NCBI RefSeq assembly: GCF_001612845.1
Contig: NZ_BDBF01000037.1
Location: 1 to 64,000 of the forward strand
Source of the DNA: Nocardia elegans NBRC 108235
GTDB lineage: Bacteria > Actinomycetota > Actinomycetes > Mycobacteriales > Mycobacteriaceae
Reading direction: 5' to 3'
Length of the DNA: 64,000 nt
Numbering within the stretch: position 1 is the stretch's first letter; every line of letters starts with the position of its first letter. The position numbers and the translations under genes were made by a program. Below the pieces are notes generated by a model. It did not search any database. It saw only the letters and a list, made by a program, of their open reading frames with translations, and was not told where the DNA came from. Positions 6,565 to 15,804 of this stretch are shown here, in pieces.

Positions 6565-8553
6565 GTGTCCAAGTTGACGACGGCCGTCAAGCGTATGGTG
6601 GTCGGCCGCCCTTTCCGTAGCGATTCCCTGGGACATACCCTGCTGCCCAAGCGGATCGCGCTGCCCGTCTTCGCCTCCGACGCTCTGTCATCGGTGGCGT
6701 ACGCGCCCGAGGAGATCTTCCTCGTGCTCTCCACGGCGGGTTTGTCCGCCTACGTCTACACGCCGTGGATCGGGCTGGCGGTCGCGACCGTGATGGCGGT
6801 CGTGGTCGCCAGTTATCGGCAGAATGTGCACGCCTATCCGTCCGGTGGCGGTGACTACGAGGTTGCGACGGTCAATCTCGGCCCGATGGCCGGGCTCACC
6901 GTCGGCAGTGCGTTGATGGTCGACTACGTCCTCACCGTCGCGGTGTCGATCTCCTCGGCGGCGTCGAACATCGGGTCCGCTGTGCCGTTCGTGTCCACCC
7001 ACAAGGTGCTGTTCGCGGTGGCGGCGATCGTTCTGCTGACCGCCATGAATCTGCGCGGGGTGCGCGAATCGGGGACCACGTTCTCGATTCCCACCTACGG
7101 CTTCATGATCGGGATCTTCCTGATGCTGGCCTGGGGGGCGGTACGGATCTTCGTCTTCGGCGACGACCTGCACGCCGAATCCTCCGGATTCGGTCTCAAC
7201 GGCAACGAATCACATCTGCAGGGCATCGCGTTCACCTTCCTCATCGCGCGCGCGTTCTCCTCCGGATGTGCGGCGCTGACCGGCGTGGAGGCGATCAGCA
7301 ACGGCGTGCCCGCGTTCCGCAAGCCGAAATCCCGCAATGCCGCCACGACACTGCTGATGCTGGGCGTCATCGCCGTCACCCTGCTGATGGGCATCATCCT
7401 GATGGCGCGCAAGCTCGGTGTCGTCTTTGCGGCGAACTCGTCCGATCTGGTCGGGGCGCCGGCCGGTTATGAACAGAAGACGCTGGTCGCTCAGCTGGCG
7501 CACACGATCTTCGACGGTTTCCCGCTGGGCTTCTTCTACATCACCATCGTCACCGCGCTGATCCTGGTGCTGGCCGCGAACACCGCCTTCAACGGCTTCC
7601 CGGTGCTCGGCTCGATCCTGGCGCAGGACCGGTTCCTGCCCCGGCAGCTGCACACCCGTGGCGACCGGCTGGCGTTCAGCAACGGCATCCTGTTCCTCTC
7701 CGGCGCCGCGATCGCGTTCGTGGTGCTGTTCGGCGCCGAGGTGACGCGGCTCATTCAGCTCTACATCGTCGGTGTGTTCGTCTCGTTCGTGCTGAGCCAG
7801 ACCGGCATGCTGCGGCACTGGACGCGGCTGTTGCGTACCGAAACCGATCCGGCGGTGCGCCGGCGGATGCTGCGCTCACGCGTCATCAACGCCATCGGCC
7901 TGACCATGACCGGCGCCGTGCTGATCATCGTGCTCATCACGAAATTCCTCGCCGGCGCCTGGATCGCGATCGTCACCATGGCCGCGATCTTCGGCCTGAT
8001 GCGGCTGATCCGCCGCCACTACGACACCGTTGGGCGCGAACTCGAGGAGCAGGAGTTCACCGGGGTGCTGCCCAGCCGCACCCATTCGATCGTGCTGGTA
8101 TCGAAACTGCATCTGCCGACGCGGCGCGCGCTCGCCTACGCCCGGGCCACCCGGCCGGACACGCTGGAGGCGGTCACCGTCAACGTCGACGAACCCGACA
8201 CCCGGGCGCTGGTGCGGGAGTGGGCCGACAGCGATATTCCGGTGCCGCTCAAGGTGATCGAATCGCCCTACCGCGAAATCACCAAGCCGGTGGTGGATTA
8301 CGTGAAGCGGGTGCGCAAGGATTCGCCGCGCGATGTGGTGACGGTCTTCATCCCCGAATACGTGGTCGGCCACTGGTGGGAGCAGTTGCTGCACAACCAG
8401 AGTGCGCTGCGGCTCAAGGGCCGGTTGCTGTTCGAGCCGGGCGTGATGGTGACGAGCGTGCCGTGGCAGCTGAGTTCGTCGGCCAAGGCACGCCGCCCCG
8501 AAGTGGTCAACGCCCCGGGCTCGGTTCGCCGCGGTTACGAGGATCGTTCGTGA
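6565..8553 (+). CDS. kimA: KimA-type high-affinity potassium transporter (APC superfamily)
   Basis: A 662-residue APC-superfamily transporter with about 12 membrane segments and a ~160-residue cytosolic C-terminal domain. It carries blocks I recall from Bacillus subtilis KimA (YdaO): SSDALSSVAY (here ASDALSSVAYAPEE), SYRQNVHAYPSGGGDYEV, VDYILTVAVSIS, AFSSGCAALTGVEAISN, LVLAANTAFNGFP, GDRLAFSNGI and LHNQSALRLKGRL. KimA is a K+/H+ symporter regulated by c-di-AMP. Such proteins are often labelled 'amino acid permease'. The GTG at 6565 (VSKLTTAVK) fits better than the ATG at 6553. The divergent ceoB/ceoC genes strengthen a potassium role. It overlaps the next gene by GTGA. Confidence 0.85.
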   Translation: MSKLTTAVKRMVVGRPFRSDSLGHTLLPKRIALPVFASDALSSVAYAPEEIFLVLSTAGLSAYVYTPWIGLAVATVMAVVVASYRQNVHAYPSGGGDYEVATVNLGPMAGLTVGSALMVDYVLTVAVSISSAASNIGSAVPFVSTHKVLFAVAAIVLLTAMNLRGVRESGTTFSIPTYGFMIGIFLMLAWGAVRIFVFGDDLHAESSGFGLNGNESHLQGIAFTFLIARAFSSGCAALTGVEAISNGVPAFRKPKSRNAATTLLMLGVIAVTLLMGIILMARKLGVVFAANSSDLVGAPAGYEQKTLVAQLAHTIFDGFPLGFFYITIVTALILVLAANTAFNGFPVLGSILAQDRFLPRQLHTRGDRLAFSNGILFLSGAAIAFVVLFGAEVTRLIQLYIVGVFVSFVLSQTGMLRHWTRLLRTETDPAVRRRMLRSRVINAIGLTMTGAVLIIVLITKFLAGAWIAIVTMAAIFGLMRLIRRHYDTVGRELEEQEFTGVLPSRTHSIVLVSKLHLPTRRALAYARATRPDTLEAVTVNVDEPDTRALVREWADSDIPVPLKVIESPYREITKPVVDYVKRVRKDSPRDVVTVFIPEYVVGHWWEQLLHNQSALRLKGRLLFEPGVMVTSVPWQLSSSAKARRPEVVNAPGSVRRGYEDRS

Positions 8554-9944
8554 GTGCCGGGCCGGACTGGTCCGGACGCACCCCGCAGGTGCGGCTGGGA
8601 CCACCCGGCCACGGTGGTTTCTGCGTCGCCCGGCACGAGGGCCGGGTGCTCTTCGTCCGGCACGGTCTGCCCGGGGAACTGGTGCGTGCCCGGGTGACCG
8701 AGGACCGCGGCGGCTCGTTCTGCCGCGCCGAGGCGATCGACATTCTGGAAGCGTCGCCGGACCGCGTGCCGCCGAATTGCCCGGTCTCGGGTCCCGGCGG
8801 CGCCGGCTGCTGCGATTTCGCCTTCGCCACCCCGCAGGCGCAGCGTGCCCTGAAGGCGTCGGTCGTCCGCGAGCAGTTGCGGCGGCTCGCGCATTGGGAG
8901 ACCGACATCGTCGTGGAAATGCTCCCGGTGCGCGAGACCGGTCTCGGGTCCCGGGCGGGTGGTGCGGGACGCTCCCGCGGGCCGGCGACCGGGTCCGAGC
9001 CGGATGCCGAACACCGGCTCCGCGAGGATGCGACCGTGGTCGTCCCCGGCGCCGAGGCGCCCGAGGTGGGGTGGCGCACTCGGGTGCGATTGGTTGTCGA
9101 TGCCGAGGGACGCGCCGGCGTACACCGGTATCGCAGCAGTGACGTGATCACGGATTTGCGCTGCCCCCAACCTGTTTCGGGCGCGATGGACGGCATCGCC
9201 GACCGCGCGTGGACTCCCGGCGCCGAATTGGTGATCGCCGTCGACGCGGACGGCCTGCGCCATATCGTGGAAGTCGCGCCGCCGGCCGCACCCCCGCGGC
9301 GTGGAGGCGATCGCCGCGCGACCGCCGCGCGCCGTGCCGCCGCCCACGCGCGGCGCGCGGAACGCGTGGTGTCCGGCAGCGGACGGGCGGTGCAGTATGT
9401 GGCCGGTCGCCGCTGGGAGGTCTCGGCGACCGGCTTCTGGCAGCCGCATCGCGATGCTGCGCAACGCTATTCGGATGTGGTGGCCGAGTGGGCCGACCTC
9501 GCTCCGGGCGCCACCGCATGGGATTTGTACTGCGGTGCCGGTGTCTTCGCCGCGCGCCTGGCCGAGCAGACCGGTCCCGGCGGATCCGTGCTCGGCGTCG
9601 AATCCGCGCGCTCGGCGGTGGCCGACGGCGCCGCTGCCCTGCGCGACCTGCCCGCCGTCGACCTGCGCTCCGATCGGGTCGAACGCTGGATCGCCGCCCA
9701 GGATCGCGCCCCCGAGGTCGTCGTCCTCGATCCGCCGCGTGCGGGCGCCGGGAAACAGGTCATCACCCCGCTCACCGCCGCCGCGCCCGCGCGCATCGTC
9801 CACATCGGTTGCGATCCAGCGGCTTTCGCGCGGGACGTGGGCCTCTACCGGGAGGCGGGTTACCGAGTACGCGAGCTGCGCGCCTTCGATGCCTTCCCCG
9901 CGACGCATCACGTGGAGTGCCTGGCGCTGTTCGAACGGGCGTAG
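8550..9944 (+). CDS. TRAM-domain class I SAM-dependent RNA methyltransferase (TrmA/RumA-like)
   Basis: A 464-residue enzyme of the m5U RNA methyltransferase family. An N-terminal TRAM RNA-binding domain (~residues 10-65) is followed by a cysteine-containing segment (CPVSGPGGAGCC) that may hold an iron-sulfur cluster. The catalytic domain has the SAM site (YCGAGVFAARL), the DPPRAGAGKQV motif, the nucleophilic cysteine in HIGCDPAAFARDV and the THHVE general base at the end. Target RNA (tRNA U54 or 23S rRNA) cannot be told. The GTG start overlaps the kimA stop, as in the Rv2690c-Rv2689c pair. The spacing of the cysteines differs from classical RumA, so the cluster is uncertain. Confidence 0.85.
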   Translation: MSAGPDWSGRTPQVRLGPPGHGGFCVARHEGRVLFVRHGLPGELVRARVTEDRGGSFCRAEAIDILEASPDRVPPNCPVSGPGGAGCCDFAFATPQAQRALKASVVREQLRRLAHWETDIVVEMLPVRETGLGSRAGGAGRSRGPATGSEPDAEHRLREDATVVVPGAEAPEVGWRTRVRLVVDAEGRAGVHRYRSSDVITDLRCPQPVSGAMDGIADRAWTPGAELVIAVDADGLRHIVEVAPPAAPPRRGGDRRATAARRAAAHARRAERVVSGSGRAVQYVAGRRWEVSATGFWQPHRDAAQRYSDVVAEWADLAPGATAWDLYCGAGVFAARLAEQTGPGGSVLGVESARSAVADGAAALRDLPAVDLRSDRVERWIAAQDRAPEVVVLDPPRAGAGKQVITPLTAAAPARIVHIGCDPAAFARDVGLYREAGYRVRELRAFDAFPATHHVECLALFERA

Positions 9945-10061
9945 ACAGCGGCGGCGCCGTCGACGAGTCGGCCGGTAATCCCGCCGGACAGGCGTCGCGG
10001 TCGTACGTGACGGGGGAGCTGTCGGAGACGGCGTCCTGCTGCCGGCGAGATCTGTTGCGGT

Positions 10062-10805
10062 TCAATTCAACTGCCAGGTCGCCCGCAGATCCGCGGTGAC
10101 CTCGTGCTCACCGTATTCGACCGGAACCGGGGCGCCCGGGGCCGCTGATCGAGCGGCGACGAAACGGATGTCGCCGCGGGGTTCCGGTGTCGCCGAGGCG
10201 TTTTCGGTGATCTCCAGCACCGGTCCGAGCGCGCGTTCGGCGCGGGCCGCGTAGCGGCGGGCGCGGTCGAGGGCGTCGTCCCACGCCGCTTCGCGGGCGC
10301 GGATCAGCAGGTCGGCGCGGTCGGCGACGGTGAGGTTCAGCCCGCCCAAGCGGACATCGTCGCCCCCGGCCTCCACGGCCCGGGCGATCACGGCCGCGGG
10401 ATCGGCGGCCGCGTGATCGGAAGCTGTGGCTGCGCCGGCGGCGGCGGGATCGGCCGGGATGCGCAGGTTCACTGTCAGCGAGGTGGTCGCCACGTACCCG
10501 GTGATGCGTGTGCCCTCGTTCTCGGTCCACGTCGTCTCGGTCCGCACGGACAATCCGGTGGTGGCGATATCGCTCGCGGCGACGCCGTCGGCGCGCAGGG
10601 CGCCGGTGACCGCCGCGGTGCGTTCACCGGCCCGGCCGTAGGCCGCCGCCACCGCCTCGGCGCGCGTTTCGATCGAGATCGATACCTGCATCCGATCGGG
10701 CGTCGCCGTGGCCACCCCGTGACCGAACGTCGTGACGGTGGCGGGACGGGAAATATCGGCTCGCTGCTGCGCTGAAGTATCGGCTCGCTGCTGCTCGGCG
10801 GTCAT
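10062..10805 (-). CDS. SIMPL-domain (DUF541) protein
   Basis: A 247-residue protein with one SIMPL/DUF541 domain: VTTFGHGVATATPDRMQVS at the start, then DIATTGLSVRTETTW, TGYVATTSLTVNLR and the closing PVPVEYGEHEVTADLRATW. SIMPL proteins form oligomeric beta-rich assemblies and are linked to stress or signalling, but the molecular role here is unknown. No signal peptide is evident, whereas many family members are periplasmic. The ATG at 10805 was chosen over the GTG at 10838 because aggaaggac lies just in front of it. It is divergent from dxs. Confidence 0.8.
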   Translation of the reverse strand: MTAEQQRADTSAQQRADISRPATVTTFGHGVATATPDRMQVSISIETRAEAVAAAYGRAGERTAAVTGALRADGVAASDIATTGLSVRTETTWTENEGTRITGYVATTSLTVNLRIPADPAAAGAATASDHAAADPAAVIARAVEAGGDDVRLGGLNLTVADRADLLIRAREAAWDDALDRARRYAARAERALGPVLEITENASATPEPRGDIRFVAARSAAPGAPVPVEYGEHEVTADLRATWQLN

Positions 10806-10978
10806 ATCGTCCTTCCTGCGGGCGGGACGGGCAGTCACCCACTGTAATGCGGGTGATCTATGTCGAGCCTCACACCGATATCGGATGTCGCAGCTCGCCG
10901 GTCGTTCCCGTCGTCGGGGCCCGACGCGGCTCCGTAGACTGTTCGAAACAGATGAGCCACGGAGAGGGAGCGAGAACG

Positions 10979-12874
10979 GTGGGAGTTCTTTCCCGGGTCG
11001 ATACGCCCGAGGACCTGCGCCGGCTGACGGTGCCGCAGCTGCGCGAGCTGGCCGAGGAGATTCGGGAGTTCCTGGTCCGCAAAGTAGCGGTGACCGGCGG
11101 TCATCTGGGCCCGAATCTGGGGGTGGTGGAATTGACCATCGCCCTGCACCGGGTCTTCGACTCCCCGGCCGATCCGATCATCTTCGACACCGGCCACCAG
11201 GCCTACGTGCACAAGATCCTCACCGGCCGCAAGGACAAATTCGATCGGCTGCGCAAACAGGGCGGCCTGTCCGGCTACCCGAGCCGCGCCGAGAGCGAGC
11301 ACGACTGGGTGGAGTCCTCGCACGCCTCGGCCTCGCTGTCCTATGCCGACGGTCTGGCCAAGGCCTTCGCGCTGACCGGGCAGGATCGCCACGTGGTCGC
11401 CGTCGTCGGTGACGGTGCGCTCACCGGCGGCATGTGCTGGGAGGCGTTGAACAATATCGCCGCGGGCCCGGATCGGTCGCTGATCATCGTGGTCAACGAC
11501 AACGGCCGCTCGTATTCGCCGACCATCGGCGGATTGGCCGACCGGCTGACCGCGCTGCGCATGCAACCGGTCTACGAACAGGCGCTCGACGCCACCAAGC
11601 GCTTCGTCCAGGGCATTCCGCGCGTCGGCAGCTCGGCCTATTCGATGCTGCACGCGCTCAAGGCCGGCATCAAGGACGCGGTCGCCCCGCAGGAGCTGTT
11701 CAGCGATCTCGGGCTCAAATACGTCGGCCCGGTGGACGGGCACGATCCGGTGGCGCTCGAGGCCGCGCTGCGCCGCGCCAAGGATTTCGGCGGCCCGGTC
11801 GTGGTGCACGCGGTGACGCTCAAGGGCCGCGGATATCAGCCCGCGGTCGACCACGTCGCCGACCAGATGCATTCCATCGGCGCCATCGACCCCGAGACCG
11901 GACAGCCGACCGGCGGCAAGACCGTCGGATGGACATCGGTGTTCTCCGAGGAACTGATCCGCCACGGTGAACAGCGCGACGATATCGTCGCCCTCACCGC
12001 CGCCATGTCGGGGCCGACCGGGCTCGCGCCGTTCGGTGAGCGGTTCCCCGACCGGCTGTTCGATGTGGGTATCGCCGAGCAGCATGCGATGACCTCAGCC
12101 GCCGGACTGGCGCTGGGGGGTCTGCATCCGGTGGTGGCGATCTACTCGACCTTCCTCAACCGCGCCTTCGATCAGCTGCTGATGGATGTGGCGCTGCTGA
12201 AGCTGCCGGTGACCCTGGTGCTGGACCGCGCCGGCATCACCGGTGACGACGGCGCCAGCCACAACGGCATGTGGGATCTGTCGGTGCTGGGCATCGTGCC
12301 CGGCATCCGCGTCGCCGCCCCGCGCGATGCGGTGACCCTGCGCGAGGAACTGGCCGAGGCGCTGGCCGTCGCCGACGGGCCGACCGCCCTGCGTTTCCCG
12401 AAAGGTCCTGTCGTCGAGGAGGTTTCGGCGCTGGAACGGCTCGACGGTGTCGACGTGCTCCGGATGCCGGAAGGGTCCTCGGCGCAAGCGGTGCGCGGTG
12501 ACGTCCTGCTCGTGGCGGTAGGCGCGCTCGGCGCCACCGCGGTCGCCGCGGCGGATCTGCTGGCGGATCGTGGGGTTTCGGTGACGGTGGTGGACCCGCG
12601 CTGGGTGCTGCCGGTCTCCGACACCATCGTCAAACTGGCCGAGAACTATCGCATGGTGGTCACCGTCGAGGACGGCGGCCTGCACGGCGGTATCGGATGC
12701 ACCGTCTCCGCGCGGCTGCGCGATTCCGGACTCGACGTGCCGACTCGCGAGCTCGGCGTGCCGCAGCAGTTCCTCGAGCACAGCTCGCGCGCCCAGATCC
12801 ATCAGGAGCTGGGCCTGACGGCCGAGAACATCGCCGAGCGCGTTACCCGGTGGCTGACCGGTGGTGCGGTGTAG
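10979..12874 (+). CDS. dxs: 1-deoxy-D-xylulose-5-phosphate synthase
   Basis: A 631-residue ThDP enzyme that condenses pyruvate and glyceraldehyde 3-phosphate, the first step of the MEP isoprenoid pathway. Visible are GHQAYVHKILTGR, the ThDP/Mg motif GDGALTGGMCWEALNN, and FDVGIAEQHAMTSAAGLA with the catalytic Glu, then DRAGITGDDGASHNG and the C-terminal transketolase domain (from about residue 490). The GTG at 10979 is preceded at about 8 bases by ggagagggag, which favours it over the in-frame ATG at 10951. Length fits the family. It is divergent from the SIMPL gene and followed 43 bases later by an enoyl-CoA hydratase. Confidence 0.97.
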   Translation: MGVLSRVDTPEDLRRLTVPQLRELAEEIREFLVRKVAVTGGHLGPNLGVVELTIALHRVFDSPADPIIFDTGHQAYVHKILTGRKDKFDRLRKQGGLSGYPSRAESEHDWVESSHASASLSYADGLAKAFALTGQDRHVVAVVGDGALTGGMCWEALNNIAAGPDRSLIIVVNDNGRSYSPTIGGLADRLTALRMQPVYEQALDATKRFVQGIPRVGSSAYSMLHALKAGIKDAVAPQELFSDLGLKYVGPVDGHDPVALEAALRRAKDFGGPVVVHAVTLKGRGYQPAVDHVADQMHSIGAIDPETGQPTGGKTVGWTSVFSEELIRHGEQRDDIVALTAAMSGPTGLAPFGERFPDRLFDVGIAEQHAMTSAAGLALGGLHPVVAIYSTFLNRAFDQLLMDVALLKLPVTLVLDRAGITGDDGASHNGMWDLSVLGIVPGIRVAAPRDAVTLREELAEALAVADGPTALRFPKGPVVEEVSALERLDGVDVLRMPEGSSAQAVRGDVLLVAVGALGATAVAAADLLADRGVSVTVVDPRWVLPVSDTIVKLAENYRMVVTVEDGGLHGGIGCTVSARLRDSGLDVPTRELGVPQQFLEHSSRAQIHQELGLTAENIAERVTRWLTGGAV

Positions 12875-12917
12875 ATTCTGAAACCGGTTACAGTTTTCGT
12901 CGCCGGTAGGAGTCTGC

Positions 12918-13721
12918 ATGTCGTTCGTGCTCGTCGAGAAGCCTCGCCCGCAGATCGCGCTGGTCACCCTGAACCGGCCCGAACGCATGAATGCCATGGC
13001 GTTCGACGTCATGATCCCGCTGCGGGAGACGCTCGAGTCCGTGGCCGCCGACAACGAGGTCCGCGTCGTCGTGCTTACCGGCGCGGGCCACGGGTTCTGC
13101 TCCGGCGCCGATCTGCAGGGCGCCGGCCGGGTCCCGAATATCGAGGGCCTCACCCGCACCACCGTGGCGCGGCGTTCGATGGATCTGCTCGACAATGTGA
13201 TGACCACGCTGCGGCGCATGCATCAGCCGGTGATCGCGGCGATCAACGGGGCCGCGATCGGCGGTGGGTTCTGCCTGAGTATGGCCACCGATATCCGCAT
13301 CGCATCGGAGCAGGCCTATTTCCGTGCCGCCGGCATCAACAACGGACTGACCTCCGCCGAACTCGGCATCAGTTACCTGTTGCCGCGCGCGATCGGCGCC
13401 TCCCGCGCCTTCGAGATCATGCTGTCCGGCCGTGACATCGACGCCGCCGAGGCCGAGCGGATCGGCTTGGTCTCCCGCACGGTCGCCGCCGACAAACTTC
13501 TCGACACGTGTTACGAACTGGCCGAACGCATCATCGGCTACAGCCGGGTCGGCACCGAGCTCACCAAGCGGATGCTGTGGAGCGGGATGGAGGCCGGCAG
13601 CCTGGAATCACATATGCAGCACGAAGGTACGGCGCAACTGTACGTGCGGCTGACCACCGAGAATTTCGACGAGGCCATCCGCGCGCGCCGCGACCGGCGC
13701 ACACCGGTCTACGAGGACTGA
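12918..13721 (+). CDS. Enoyl-CoA hydratase/isomerase family protein (EchA15-like)
   Basis: A 267-residue crotonase-fold protein. The oxyanion-hole segments are GHGFCSGADLQG and NGAAIGGGFCLSMATDIRIA, and the glutamate of the second catalytic position is in GLTSAELGISYLLPR. The protein probably hydrates or isomerises an enoyl-CoA in fatty-acid breakdown; the exact chain length cannot be inferred. Position and wording match EchA15 (Rv2679). The ATG at 12918 follows taggag. Its last 13 bases overlap the convergent RNase D-like gene, so both messages run into each other. Confidence 0.9.
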   Translation: MSFVLVEKPRPQIALVTLNRPERMNAMAFDVMIPLRETLESVAADNEVRVVVLTGAGHGFCSGADLQGAGRVPNIEGLTRTTVARRSMDLLDNVMTTLRRMHQPVIAAINGAAIGGGFCLSMATDIRIASEQAYFRAAGINNGLTSAELGISYLLPRAIGASRAFEIMLSGRDIDAAEAERIGLVSRTVAADKLLDTCYELAERIIGYSRVGTELTKRMLWSGMEAGSLESHMQHEGTAQLYVRLTTENFDEAIRARRDRRTPVYED

Positions 13722-15025
13722 GCCGGCTCCGGGAACAGCGCCGCGGCCAGCTCGGGAACCGCCAATTCGCGTTGCCAGGTCCGGGCGCCCCCGGCCTCGA
13801 GATATTTGTCGATCACGGCCGCGGGGTCCGGCGGCGTTGCGCCGGTGCGGAATTCGGGCATCCCGTCCCAGCACAGCCGGCGCAACAGATCGGGAGTCAG
13901 CAGATTCTCCACCGGCACCGCGTGTCGTTCCGACAGTCCGTTCATCGCCGCTCGGGCTGCCGCCAGGCGAGCCGCTGCGACCGGATCGCGGCGCTCCCAG
14001 CGATTGACCGGCGGCGGACCGTCGAACGGCTGCGACATCGGCGGCAACTCCGAATCCGGCAGCGCGCGAGCACGTTCCACCGCGGTGAGCCATTCCCGCG
14101 AATATCTGCGCTGCCGCGGACCACCGAACACCGGCAGGGCGCGCAACTGCGGCACCGTCTTCGGATCCGCCTGTGCCGCGGCGATGATCGCCGAATCCGG
14201 CAGAATCCGCGCCGGGGCCACATCGCGATGACGCGCGATACCGTCACGCGCCGTCCACAATTCGCGGACGGTCGCGAGCTGCCGCGCCCGCCGCAGCGTG
14301 TGGATGCCCGAGGTGCGTCGCCAGCGATCCGGCTTCGGCGGCGCGGGCCGGGCGGTGCGCACATGGTCGAATTCCTGTGCGGCCCAATCGGATTTACCCT
14401 GATCGCTCAGCGTTGCCGCGACCTCGTCGCGCAATTCGACCAGCAGTTCCACGTCCAGGGCCGCGTAGTTGAGCCAGTCCTGCGGCAGCGGCCGGGTCGA
14501 CCAGTCGGCCGCGCCGTGTCCCTTGCGCAGTTCCCGGCCCAGCAGCCGCGCCACCATAGCGGCCAATCCGACCCGCTCGAATCCGGCCAACCGGCCACCC
14601 AGTTCGGTGTCGAACAGCCGGGCCGGTCGCAGCCCCAGTTCGGCCAGGCACGGCAGGTCCTGGTCGGCCGAGTGCAGCACCCATTCCAGGTCGTTGATCA
14701 CCGCCGCCAAGGCGTCCACCGCGGCCGGATCCGGAATCGGGTCGATGAGGAAGGTCCCGCTGCCGCGCCGGCGCAATTGGATCAGATAGGCCCGGTTGGA
14801 GTAGCGGAATCCGGAGGCGCGTTCGGCGTCGACGGCCAGCGGGCCGGAACCGGCGGCCAGCGCGGCGGCCGCTTCCGCGATCTCACGGGCGGAATCGAGA
14901 ACCGGAGGAATGCCGTCGGCCGGGGCGAGCAGAGGAACCACGCTGTCCGCGTCCTGCTGCGCGGGCTGGTGCTGCGATGCGGGTGATGTCCTCGCGAGGG
15001 TGTCGGACTCGTCGGCTTCGGGCAT
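13709..15025 (-). CDS. RNase D-like 3'-5' exonuclease with HRDC domain (Rv2681-like)
   Basis: A 438-residue protein. A DEDDy exonuclease domain occupies about residues 45-230: VDAERASGFRY provides the first Asp/Glu, VLHSADQDLPCLAELGL the second Asp, and NYAALDVELLVELRD the Tyr/Asp of motif III. One HRDC nucleic-acid-binding domain follows (around HTLRRARQLATVRELWTARD) and a second, weaker one near PVAAARLAAARAAMNGLSE. The likely role is trimming of structured RNA such as tRNA precursors. The first ~40 residues are acidic. It is convergent with echA and followed upstream by the DUF3000 gene on the same strand. Confidence 0.88.
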   Translation of the reverse strand: MPEADESDTLARTSPASQHQPAQQDADSVVPLLAPADGIPPVLDSAREIAEAAAALAAGSGPLAVDAERASGFRYSNRAYLIQLRRRGSGTFLIDPIPDPAAVDALAAVINDLEWVLHSADQDLPCLAELGLRPARLFDTELGGRLAGFERVGLAAMVARLLGRELRKGHGAADWSTRPLPQDWLNYAALDVELLVELRDEVAATLSDQGKSDWAAQEFDHVRTARPAPPKPDRWRRTSGIHTLRRARQLATVRELWTARDGIARHRDVAPARILPDSAIIAAAQADPKTVPQLRALPVFGGPRQRRYSREWLTAVERARALPDSELPPMSQPFDGPPPVNRWERRDPVAAARLAAARAAMNGLSERHAVPVENLLTPDLLRRLCWDGMPEFRTGATPPDPAAVIDKYLEAGGARTWQRELAVPELAAALFPEPAQSS

Positions 15026-15046
15026 AGCCCGAACTCTACGTGTCGC

Positions 15047-15685
15047 TCAGAACTGGTCGTCGGCAATCTGCGGATGCGGCCGCAAATGGGTGATGCCGGC
15101 CGGGGGCAGTCCCGCCGCGTAGGCCAGCACCTCGCAGAACGCCTCGACATGCGGGGCCAGCTGGGGTGAACCGACCGTCCACGAGGCGCGCAACTCCAGC
15201 TGATAGGCGCGCGGCGGCCCGGCGATATCGCCGTAGCGGACCGAACTCGTGGAGGTCACCGTGCCGCCGAGCGCCGTGAACTCCTCGCCGCGCGATTCCA
15301 GGGCGTCGACCAGCCAGCTCCAGGCGACCTCCGGCAGCAGCGGATCGCCGGCCAGGGCCGCGTCGATATCGGCCTGGATGTAGGCCACCAATCGGAAAAC
15401 GCCGTGCCAGGCCTCGTGCCCGTTCGGGTCGTGCAGCAGGATCAGGCGACCGAAGGCGTCGTCGTCGGAATCGACCGGGATGACATTGGTGTCGGGATGC
15501 TTGACCTCGGCTCCGATGGCGTACGAATAGGGTGCCAGGCGTTGTGGGGGCCGGATCGGTGCGAGCTCGATCCGAGGATGGACGGATGCGGTGCCCATCG
15601 CATCGACCGCGGCGCGAAACTGGGCTGGTTCGCTGTCAGGGCCCGGGGTCGGTGCGGCGCCGTCGCGGAAGTCGAGCGGTGTCAC
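15047..15685 (-). CDS. DUF3000 protein (Rv2680-like)
   Basis: A 212-residue cytoplasmic protein that matches DUF3000 by position, length and content (RIELAPIRPPQRLAPYSYAIGAEV, GRLILLHDPNGHEAWHGVFRLVAYIQAD, WSWLVDALESRG). The function is unknown. The GTG at 15685 was taken as start because family-like sequence (VTPLDFRDG) begins there; the upstream extension to 15817 would be Pro/Arg-rich and would run toward the hemE start. It lies upstream of the RNase D-like gene by 21 bases and is divergent from hemE. Confidence 0.8.
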   Translation of the reverse strand: MTPLDFRDGAAPTPGPDSEPAQFRAAVDAMGTASVHPRIELAPIRPPQRLAPYSYAIGAEVKHPDTNVIPVDSDDDAFGRLILLHDPNGHEAWHGVFRLVAYIQADIDAALAGDPLLPEVAWSWLVDALESRGEEFTALGGTVTSTSSVRYGDIAGPPRAYQLELRASWTVGSPQLAPHVEAFCEVLAYAAGLPPAGITHLRPHPQIADDQF

Positions 15686-15804
15686 GACTGTGAACGGTAG
15701 ACCTCTCCGGTGTCCGGCACGCGGAGGCGCGCCGCTACGGGCGCTGTGACCGGGCGTGGACGGCCGCGCGGGTAGGCGCCCGGCGGCGGCATACGATAGC
15801 GGGG

